Assembly (NCBI GenBank): GCA_017461465.1
Contig: JAFTYN010000044.1
Location: 1 to 7,304, forward strand
Direction of reading: 5' to 3'
DNA length: 7,304 nt
Source: Bacilli bacterium
Lineage (GTDB): Bacteria; Bacillota_I; Bacilli_A; RF39; UBA660
The position numbers and the translations under genes are program-made. The notes under the pieces are model-generated. The model was given only the letters and a program-made list of their open reading frames with translations. It had not been told where the DNA came from and searched no databases. Shown here in pieces: positions 1 through 5,194 of the stretch (positions within the stretch are counted from its first letter, which is position 1; the number at the start of each line of letters is the position of its first letter).

Positions 1-585
1 CCAAAGAATTTAGAAGTACAAATATATCCAGGTAGATCTAATACTTATAAACTTTATGAAGATGATGGTTTAAGTGATTTATATAAAAAGGGATTCTATT
101 TACTTACAAGTATAGACTATAATTATTTACCAAATAACTATACTGTAATATTTAGAGCTCTAGAAGGTAAAAGTGGAATAGTTCCTGAAAAGAGAAACTA
201 TACTATTAGATTTAGAAATACTAAAAAGGCTAATGATGTTATAGTTTACTTTAATAATAATCCTATTCCTAATAATGCTTATGTAGATGGTACAGATTTT
301 GTTGTTGAGATTAAAGATGTTCCAACTATAGGACAGCTTACTATCAACTGTAAGGGTACTGATATTGAATTTGATGCAGTTCGTTTAGTTAATGAGGATA
401 TTGAAAATATCTTAAGTGATCTTCCTATTGAAACTTTAATGAAAGAAAAAGTAGATGAAGTATTATTTAGTGATTTACCTATTAAGAAAAAACGTATTGC
501 TGTTAGAAGACTTAAAAGAAAAGGTCTTGAACGTAAGTTTGTTAAACTTTTCTTAAAACTTTTAGAATATGTAGAACAAGTATAA
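1..585 (+). CDS. Glycoside hydrolase family 31 (alpha-glucosidase-like), C-terminal part only
   Basis: This is an open frame from the first base to a TAA at 583-585, giving 194 residues; the start and catalytic barrel lie outside the window. Residues about 6-35 carry the pattern of the C-terminal beta-sandwich of GH31 enzymes (DUF5110-like): an IYPG motif, then KLYEDDG, then a YKKG turn. From family knowledge, GH31 enzymes hydrolyse alpha-glucosidic or alpha-xylosidic bonds; the substrate cannot be judged because the active site is missing. After the sandwich (to about residue 133) comes a roughly 60-residue helical-looking tail. It has SDLPI twice (139-143 and 157-161) and a strongly basic stretch (about 162-181). 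No signal peptide can be assessed. A terminator overlaps the stop codon, so the gene ends its own transcript and is not joined to the leuS unit. The family call is fairly sure; the exact activity is unknown. Confidence 0.75.
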   Translation, partial: PKNLEVQIYPGRSNTYKLYEDDGLSDLYKKGFYLLTSIDYNYLPNNYTVIFRALEGKSGIVPEKRNYTIRFRNTKKANDVIVYFNNNPIPNNAYVDGTDFVVEIKDVPTIGQLTINCKGTDIEFDAVRLVNEDIENILSDLPIETLMKEKVDEVLFSDLPIKKKRIAVRRLKRKGLERKFVKLFLKLLEYVEQV

Positions 586-602
586 TTTTATACTTGTTTT
601 TT
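575..602 (+). terminator. Rho-independent terminator overlapping the GH31 stop codon
   Basis: A perfect inverted repeat, ACAAGTATAA (576-585) and TTATACTTGT (588-597), extends by one A:T pair (575/598) and runs into a T-rich tract to about 611. The TAA stop at 583-585 is part of the left arm. The top of the stem is AT-only and would open to give a normal loop. Confidence 0.8.
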
Positions 603-622
603 CTTATTTTTTGTATTATAAT
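594..622 (+). promoter_or_regulatory. Sigma-A-type promoter of the T-box/leuS unit
   Basis: A perfect -10 TATAAT lies at 617-622, with TTGTTT at 594-599 exactly 17 bases upstream as a weak -35. The predicted start is near 628-630, about 13 bases before T-box stem I. The -35 lies in the right arm of the preceding terminator. Confidence 0.65.
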
Positions 623-639
623 CTAACTAATGTGTTGTT

Positions 640-842
640 AAAGACGAAGAAAAAGAGTAGTAATAAAATAAGATTTTTAAGAGAGAATGTGGTTGGTGTA
701 AACATTTAAATTAAGTTTTATGAACTTGCTTTGGAGTCATATATAGAAATATATACGTTAACTGCGTTAAAGTTTGAGAGCATAAGTATTATGAAATAAG
801 GTGGTACCGCCCATGTGGGTCCTTATATCATAATACTTTTTT
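640..842 (+). promoter_or_regulatory. T-box riboswitch, leucine-specific
   Basis: This leader senses uncharged tRNA and should allow transcription of the downstream operon under leucine or tRNA-Leu limitation. Conserved T-box parts are visible in order: stem I opening with GAC at 643-645 and closing with GTC at 736-738; AGTAGTA at 656-662; GAGAG at 681-685; GGTTGGTG at 691-698; the specifier region GAA-CTT-G at 722-728; and the T-box AAGGTGGTACCGC at 798-810. The specifier reads CTT (Leu) at 725-727; shifting one base reads TTG, also Leu. The bulge TGGT (802-805) would pair with an NCCA end whose discriminator base is A, as expected for tRNA-Leu. The antiterminator is ATAAGG (796-801) with CCTTAT (821-826), plus an upper helix CCCA/TGGG (810-813, 816-819). 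Only two small hairpins (739-754 and 758-770) sit between stem I and the antiterminator. leuS lies one gene downstream, which supports the amino acid call. Confidence 0.93.
784..842 (+). terminator. Regulatory terminator of the T-box leader
   Basis: The left arm 784-801 pairs with the right arm 821-838 over 18 positions with one A/A mismatch (795/827), followed by a T run at 837-842. The T-box core lies in the apical part of this hairpin, so the antiterminator lower helix (796-801/821-826) is also the top of the terminator stem. Confidence 0.75.
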
Positions 843-859
843 ATTTATAGGAGGTAAAT

Positions 860-1207
860 ATGGAAAATATATATGTGGGATTTTGGGCAGCATTAATAAT
901 TTATACTTTATATTTATTTATTATTATTTTAAATAAAAGAAGACTTAATAATTATGTAAATAACAGTAAGGAATGTACACTCATAAAAAGAAGATTTAAG
1001 ATTAATTTTGATAAGGTCAATCATAAATTAGTAGCAAATTTATTTGCTATAGATAATGCTTTAATAATAGGTTTTACATTTGCAGTTATACTATATATCG
1101 ATAATCTTATTTTAAAACTTTTAGCAGCATTTTTAATATTTACAGTTTTAGTTATTATTACTTATCTTATGATAGGTAAGTTTATTAAAGGAAAAGAGGC
1201 TAAATAA
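860..1207 (+). CDS. Small membrane protein of unknown function, first gene after the Leu T-box
   Basis: I do not recognise this 115-residue protein. The ATG at 860 has a perfect AGGAGG (849-854) five bases upstream, so the start is firm and the gene is probably well translated. Three hydrophobic segments are visible, about residues 7-25, 66-81 and 84-106. Between the first and second lies a polar, basic loop (about 26-57, with KRR at 26-28 and KRR at 43-45), and the C-terminus is basic. By the positive-inside rule this suggests N-terminus out, basic loop inside, a tight turn near 81-84 outside and C-terminus inside. There is one cysteine (residue 39) and no enzyme motif. The stop overlaps the leuS start by one base (TAATG at 1205-1209), so the two are cotranscribed and probably translationally coupled. 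Being the first gene after the riboswitch, it should rise when leucine or charged tRNA-Leu is short. A role linked to leucine is inference only. Confidence 0.8.
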   Translation: MENIYVGFWAALIIYTLYLFIIILNKRRLNNYVNNSKECTLIKRRFKINFDKVNHKLVANLFAIDNALIIGFTFAVILYIDNLILKLLAAFLIFTVLVIITYLMIGKFIKGKEAK

Positions 1208-3606
1208 TGAAAGAATATAATTTTAGAGAAATAGAAAAAAAATGGAATAAATATTGGGAAGAAAATGAAACTTTTAAGACAGATGTTTGGGATTTTTCTA
1301 AACCTAAATTTTATGCTCTTGATATGTTTCCTTATCCATCAGGAGTAGGTCTTCATGCAGGGCATCCTGAAGGTTATACTGCTACTGATATAGTATCTCG
1401 TATGAAAAGAATGCAAGGATATAATGTTCTTCATCCAATTGGTTTTGATTCATTTGGTTTACCTGCAGAACAATTCGCTATAAAAACAGGAAAACATCCA
1501 AATGGATTTACAGAAACTAATATAGCTACATTTAGAGAGCAACTTAAAAATATTGGTCTTTCTTATGATTGGGATAGAGAAATATCTACTCATGATCCAA
1601 GTTTTTATAAATGGACACAATGGATTTTTAAAAACTTATTTTTAGATGGATATGCTAAATATGTTGATATGCCAGTTAACTGGTGTGAAGAACTTGGAAC
1701 AGTTCTTGCTAATGATGAAATAATTGATGGAAAAAGTGAACGTGGTGGGTTCCCAGTAATTCGTAAAAATATGAAACAATGGGTTATTGATATACCAGCT
1801 TTTGCAGAAAAATTACTTGCTGGTTTAGAAGAAATAGACTGGCCAGAATCTACTAAAGAAATGCAAAGAAACTGGATTGGTAAAAGTATAGGCGCGCATG
1901 TAGACTTTAAAGTAGATGGTTTTGATAAATCATTTACAGTATTTACTACTAGATGTGATACTTTATTTGGAGCTACATACTGCGTTTTATCACCAGAACA
2001 TGAACTTGTTGATTTAATAACAAGTAGTGATAAAAAAGAAGAAGTAGATGCATATAAAAAGGTATGTGCTACTAAATCTGAACTTGAAAGAACAGAACTT
2101 AATAAAGAAAAAACAGGTGTCTTTATTGGAGCATATGCTATCAATCCTGTTAATGGTAATAAAGTACCAATTTGGATTAGTGATTATGTACTTTCTACAT
2201 ATGGTACTGGTGCTATCATGGCAGTTCCAGCTCATGATGAAAGAGATTATGAATTTGCTAAAAAATTCGGTATTGATATTATTCCAGTTATTGAAGGTGG
2301 AGATATTACTAAAGAAGCTTATGTTGGTGATGGTCTTCATATAAATTCTGGTTTCTTAGATGGTTTAAATAAAGAAGATTCAATTAATAAAATGATAGCT
2401 TGGCTTGAAGAAAATAAATTAGGAACTAAGAAAATTAATTATAGACTAAGAGAATGGATTTTTGCTCGTCAAAGATATTGGGGAGAACCAATTCCAGTTG
2501 TTCATTTAGAAGATGGTAGGACTATAGTACTTGATGATAAAGATTTACCACTTATTCTTCCTGAACTTGAAGATTATAAAGGAAAAAATGGTAAAGCACC
2601 ACTTGAAAATGCAGAAGAATGGAAAAATGTAGTAATAGATGGCATAAAAGGTGTACGTGAAACATCAACAATGCCAGGATCAGCTGGTTCAAGCTGGTAT
2701 TTCTTAAGATATATTGATCCAAAGAATGATAAAGAAATAGCAGATAAAAAACTATTAGAGCACTGGCTTCCAGTTGATTTATATGTAGGTGGTCCAGAAC
2801 ATGCAGTAGGTCACTTACTATATTCTAGAATGTGGAATACTTATTTATATGAGAAAGGAATTGTTCCAGTTAAAGAGCCATTTAAAAAGCTAGTACATCA
2901 AGGTATGATTCTTGGTGAAAATGGTATTAAAATGGGTAAGAGATTCCCAGAATTTGCTATTAATCCTAATGACATTGTTAATGAATATGGTGCAGATACT
3001 TTAAGACTTTATGAAATGTTTATGGGCCCACTTGAAGCTGATAAACCATGGAGTAATAAAGGCGTTGAGGGTGCTAAAAAATTCTTAGATAGAGTCTTTA
3101 GAGCATACGTAGATGGTAAAATTGAAGATAAAGAAAACAAAAACTTAGAAAAGATTTATCATCAAACAGTTAAAAAAGTAACTGAAGATTATGAGACTCT
3201 TAACTTTAATACTGCTATAAGTCAAATGATGATATTTATAAATGCTGTATATAAAGAAGAAGTATTCCCAAGAGAATATGCTTTAGGATTTATTAAATTA
3301 TTAAATCCAATCGCACCATATATAACTGAAGAATTATGGTCTATGCAAGGAAATACAGGTACAATTGCTTATGAACCTTGGCCAACTTATGATGCTAGTA
3401 AGATAGTCGAAGAAACATTTACTATGATAGTACAAGTTAATGGTAAAGTAAGAGGAAAAATTGAAGTAGATTCTTCAACTACTGAAGAAGAAATGAAAAC
3501 TTTAGCAAAAGATATTGATAACGTTAAAGCACATATTGAAGGAAAAGAAATTGTTAAAGAAATTGTTGTACCTAAAAAATTAGTTAACATAGTTGTAAAA
3601 GGGTAG
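1207..3606 (+). CDS. leuS: Leucyl-tRNA synthetase
   Basis: Cytoplasmic class I synthetase that charges tRNA-Leu with leucine using ATP and edits mischarged tRNA. The HIGH-type signature is HAGH at 50-53, inside a PYPSG...HAGHPEGY block. The CP1 editing domain shows TTRCDT at 247-252 and GTGAIMAVPAHDERD at 333-347, with the conserved Thr252 and Asp347, so editing looks intact. The catalytic core resumes with WIFARQRYWG (417-426), a GSSWYF segment (494-499) and GGPEHAVGH (528-536). The KMSKS loop reads KMGKR (575-579), keeping both lysines. The tRNA-binding C-terminal domain starts near MIVQVNGKVRGK (740). At 799 residues it is full length for a Gram-positive LeuRS. The ATG at 1207 overlaps the previous stop by one base and has AGAGG at 1195-1199, seven bases upstream. 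Expression is expected to follow the Leu T-box through the membrane-protein gene. It ends in TAG inside a terminator hairpin. Confidence 0.98.
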   Translation: MKEYNFREIEKKWNKYWEENETFKTDVWDFSKPKFYALDMFPYPSGVGLHAGHPEGYTATDIVSRMKRMQGYNVLHPIGFDSFGLPAEQFAIKTGKHPNGFTETNIATFREQLKNIGLSYDWDREISTHDPSFYKWTQWIFKNLFLDGYAKYVDMPVNWCEELGTVLANDEIIDGKSERGGFPVIRKNMKQWVIDIPAFAEKLLAGLEEIDWPESTKEMQRNWIGKSIGAHVDFKVDGFDKSFTVFTTRCDTLFGATYCVLSPEHELVDLITSSDKKEEVDAYKKVCATKSELERTELNKEKTGVFIGAYAINPVNGNKVPIWISDYVLSTYGTGAIMAVPAHDERDYEFAKKFGIDIIPVIEGGDITKEAYVGDGLHINSGFLDGLNKEDSINKMIAWLEENKLGTKKINYRLREWIFARQRYWGEPIPVVHLEDGRTIVLDDKDLPLILPELEDYKGKNGKAPLENAEEWKNVVIDGIKGVRETSTMPGSAGSSWYFLRYIDPKNDKEIADKKLLEHWLPVDLYVGGPEHAVGHLLYSRMWNTYLYEKGIVPVKEPFKKLVHQGMILGENGIKMGKRFPEFAINPNDIVNEYGADTLRLYEMFMGPLEADKPWSNKGVEGAKKFLDRVFRAYVDGKIEDKENKNLEKIYHQTVKKVTEDYETLNFNTAISQMMIFINAVYKEEVFPREYALGFIKLLNPIAPYITEELWSMQGNTGTIAYEPWPTYDASKIVEETFTMIVQVNGKVRGKIEVDSSTTEEEMKTLAKDIDNVKAHIEGKEIVKEIVVPKKLVNIVVKG

Positions 3607-3624
3607 TTAAATACTACCTTTTTT
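3597..3624 (+). terminator. Terminator of the leuS operon, overlapping the stop codon
   Basis: GGTAGT (3602-3607) pairs with ACTACC (3613-3618) around a five-base loop. The stem extends through a G:U pair and four A:U pairs (AAAA at 3597-3600 against the T tract 3619-3624). The leuS TAG stop (3604-3606) is in the left arm. Confidence 0.8.
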
Positions 3625-3632
3625 GTTATAAT
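3624..3632 (+). promoter_or_regulatory. Extended -10 promoter for rnhB
   Basis: TGTTATAAT is a TGn extension plus a perfect -10 (3627-3632). It begins at the last T of the leuS terminator. No good -35 exists; at 17-base spacing the site would read TAGTTA (3604-3609), inside the hairpin. The start near 3639 leaves a leader of only about 15 bases, with AGGTG (3645-3649) as the ribosome binding site. Confidence 0.6.
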
Positions 3633-3653
3633 GAATTTGATGGTAGGTGCAAG

Positions 3654-4292
3654 ATGAAAACAAATTACGACTTATATGAATATGAAAATGACTTACATAG
3701 TAAAGGTTATAAATATATAGCAGGATGTGATGAAGCTGGGCGTGGTCCTTTATATGGTCCAGTAGTTGCTGCGTGCTGCGTTCTTCCTAATGATTTTAAA
3801 CTTGAGGGGTTAACGGATTCAAAACAATTAACTGAAAAAAGAAGAGAAAAATATATTGATTATATTAAGGAAAATGCTTTAGCATATGGTATTGGAATAG
3901 TATCTGCAGAAGAAATAGATGAAATTAATATATATGAAGCATCAAGAAAAGCTATGCTTATAGCGCTTTCGGAAGTAAGAAAAAAAATAGAGGTTGACTA
4001 TGTAATAACTGATGCTATGCCTATTGATATAGATATAGAAAGTATGCCTATAATAAAAGGAGATGCAAAAAGTATTACTATAGCAGCAGCATCTGTTATT
4101 GCTAAAGTAACTAGAGATAGAATGATGATAGAGCTTGATAGTAAATATCCTGAATATGGTTTTAAAAAGCATAAGGGATATCCAACTAAAGCTCATATAG
4201 AAGCTATTAATAAATATGGATTAATTGATGGTTATAGAAAAACATATGGACCAGTCAAAGAATTAATTGAAAAGGAGAATAAGCATGAATAA
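3654..4292 (+). CDS. rnhB: Ribonuclease HII
   Basis: Cytoplasmic endonuclease that cuts the RNA strand of RNA-DNA hybrids and starts removal of single ribonucleotides misincorporated in DNA. The four acidic catalytic residues are all visible: Asp26 and Glu27 in GCDEAGRG, Asp120 in VITDAM, and Asp155 in VTRDRM. The GRG motif (29-31), which in this family reads the ribonucleotide 2'-hydroxyl, is intact. DSKQLTEKRRE (55-65) and KKHKGYPTKAH (171-181) are further family blocks. The 212-residue length is normal. The ATG at 3654 has AGGTG at 3645-3649, four bases upstream, which is rather close but the only good site. It heads a three-gene unit: its last eight bases overlap the start of the next gene, so coupled translation is likely. 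Confidence 0.97.
   Translation: MKTNYDLYEYENDLHSKGYKYIAGCDEAGRGPLYGPVVAACCVLPNDFKLEGLTDSKQLTEKRREKYIDYIKENALAYGIGIVSAEEIDEINIYEASRKAMLIALSEVRKKIEVDYVITDAMPIDIDIESMPIIKGDAKSITIAAASVIAKVTRDRMMIELDSKYPEYGFKKHKGYPTKAHIEAINKYGLIDGYRKTYGPVKELIEKENKHE
4274..4277 (+). promoter_or_regulatory. Ribosome binding site that fixes the start of the Asn-rich gene
   Basis: GGAG lies seven bases before the ATG at 4285. It favours that ATG over the in-frame TTG at 4267, which would sit upstream of this site. The site is inside the 3' end of rnhB. Confidence 0.7.
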
Positions 4293-4611
4293 TAATTTAA
4301 ATTTTTCTAAAAATGTATTTAGTGGAAAAGGAAATACTAAAATAGCAGGTTCTAGACCTATGTCTATGAATAATAATGATGGAGGTAGAATGACTGTTGA
4401 TGAAGTAAGAGAAAGACAGTTTAATGCTACATATGGAATTGATCCAGATAAACCCGCTTTTCAAGTAGAAAAAAAAGATGGCTATGTAGTACCTAATAAT
4501 GGTTCATTTAACGGGCAAACTAGTCAAAATTCAGCTAATTCTCAAATGGATATGACTAGAAGAAGAATAGATGCTTTTAAAAACATGAATAATAAAGGTA
4601 GTGGTTTTTAA
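4285..4611 (+). CDS. Asn-rich, mostly disordered small protein of unknown function
   Basis: I do not recognise this 108-residue protein. The ATG at 4285, with GGAG seven bases upstream, is chosen over the in-frame TTG at 4267. Asparagine makes up 18 of 108 residues; there is no Cys, no Trp, no membrane segment and no signal peptide. Both ends are low complexity (Asn, Ser, Gly, Met) and look disordered. The middle, about residues 36-71, has a more normal composition, including MTVDEVRERQF and a GIDPDKPAF segment, and may be the conserved, folded part. A short basic patch, TRRR, is at 91-94. The start overlaps rnhB by eight bases and the stop overlaps the next start by one base (TAATG at 4609-4613), so it is a true operon member. 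Tight packing and a good binding site argue it is a real gene; its job is unknown, perhaps a small cytoplasmic binding partner (inference). Confidence 0.75.
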   Translation: MNNNLNFSKNVFSGKGNTKIAGSRPMSMNNNDGGRMTVDEVRERQFNATYGIDPDKPAFQVEKKDGYVVPNNGSFNGQTSQNSANSQMDMTRRRIDAFKNMNNKGSGF

Positions 4612-5126
4612 TGAATATAGATTATTTAAAATTAGGTGAATTAGAAACTAACTGTTACATTCTAACTAAAGGAAATAAAGTTTTAATTATAGATCCAGCA
4701 GATAATTTTATTAGAATAAAAAACAGAGTAAATAATTTTGAAGTAGTAGGTGTAATAGTAACTCATAAACATCCTGATCATATAGGTGCTTTAGAGGAAG
4801 TTTTATCTTATTATAAAACTAAACTTTATGATATAAATAATCTTAAAGAAGGAAAGAATAAAATAGATGATTTTACTTTTGAAGTACTTTATACTAAGGG
4901 ACATACTGATGATTCAATAACTATATATTTTGAAAAAGAAAAAGCTATGTTTACTGGTGATTTTCTATTTTATTTAAGTATAGGCAGAACTGATTTAGGT
5001 GGCAATTATCTAGATATGAAAAATAGTATAGAAAAAATAAAAACATACAAAGATATAAACATATATCCTGGTCATGGACCTTTTACTACAATAGATTTTG
5101 AAAAAGAGAATAATCCCTTTTTTTAA
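4611..5126 (+). CDS. Metallo-beta-lactamase-fold hydrolase, glyoxalase II-like, compact form
   Basis: A cytoplasmic metal-dependent hydrolase of 171 residues. The full metal ligand set of the fold is visible: HxHxDH at 52-57 (THKHPDH), His98 in GHTDDS, Asp117 in FTGDFLF and His155 in PGHGP. SIGRTDLGG (123-131) is typical of the glyoxalase II-like branch, which acts on thioesters such as lactoyl conjugates. It is shorter than the usual 200 or so residues, mainly between the HxHxDH motif and His98 (41 residues apart), and it lacks the extra C-terminal substrate-binding domain of true glyoxalase II. The substrate is therefore open. The ATG at 4611 overlaps the previous stop by one base and has only weak purine-rich sequence (4594-4604) upstream, suggesting coupling to the Asn-rich gene. 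A terminator follows directly, making this the last gene of the rnhB unit. Confidence 0.88.
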   Translation: MNIDYLKLGELETNCYILTKGNKVLIIDPADNFIRIKNRVNNFEVVGVIVTHKHPDHIGALEEVLSYYKTKLYDINNLKEGKNKIDDFTFEVLYTKGHTDDSITIYFEKEKAMFTGDFLFYLSIGRTDLGGNYLDMKNSIEKIKTYKDINIYPGHGPFTTIDFEKENNPFF

Positions 5127-5130
5127 TAAT

Positions 5131-5153
5131 AAGATTCACTTTTGAATCTTTTT
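5131..5153 (+). terminator. Terminator of the rnhB unit
   Basis: AAGATTCA (5131-5138) and TGAATCTT (5143-5150) form a perfect eight-pair stem with a four-base loop, followed by a T-rich tract to 5160. It lies four bases after the hydrolase stop codon (5124-5126). Confidence 0.8.
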
Positions 5154-5168
5154 ATTTTTTCTATAATT

Positions 5169-5177
5169 TGTTATAAT
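5169..5177 (+). promoter_or_regulatory. Extended -10 promoter for lepA
   Basis: TGTTATAAT at 5169-5177 is identical to the promoter core before rnhB. The -35 region at 17-base spacing (5149-5154) is only T-rich. A second TATAAT at 5162-5167 is an alternative -10. Initiation from the main site would leave a leader of about ten bases, so AGGTGA (5185-5190) would lie almost at the 5' end of the mRNA; the upstream -10 would leave about twenty. Confidence 0.55.
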
Positions 5178-5194
5178 AATAAGCAGGTGATTTT

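Noticed and set aside
849..862. T-box acting by hiding the ribosome binding site
   Set aside because: The hairpin ends at 838 with a T run and leaves AGGAGG (849-854) free, and no complementary CCTCC is seen; transcriptional control fits better.
1605..2144. A 179-codon open frame on the minus strand inside leuS
   Set aside because: It lies wholly within a well-supported leuS, has no family resemblance and a Ser-rich composition typical of the antisense of AT-rich codons.
2014..2344. Further open frames on both strands within leuS
   Set aside because: Low-complexity translations (runs of Phe, Ile, Leu) overlapping the CP1 editing domain coding sequence; no independent evidence.
3387..3590. 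Minus-strand open frame at the 3' end of leuS
   Set aside because: Shadow of the leuS C-terminal domain, which is clearly coding on the + strand.
1207..3606. Mycoplasma-type code with TGA as Trp
   Set aside because: All Trp codons seen are TGG and no in-frame TGA occurs in any gene. The absence of TGA stops is from only seven genes and fits AT-rich preference for TAA.
3942..4196. Minus-strand open frame in rnhB
   Set aside because: Shadow of rnhB; Ser/Tyr/Phe-rich translation with no recognisable domain.
4267..4284. TTG at 4267 as start of the Asn-rich gene
   Set aside because: It lies upstream of the GGAG site, which is spaced seven bases from the ATG at 4285.
5142..5167. TTGAAT (5142-5147) and TATAAT (5162-5167) as a full lepA promoter
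   Set aside because: The spacer is only 14 bases and the -35 lies in the terminator stem. The extended -10 at 5169-5177 is a better candidate, though the upstream -10 cannot be excluded.
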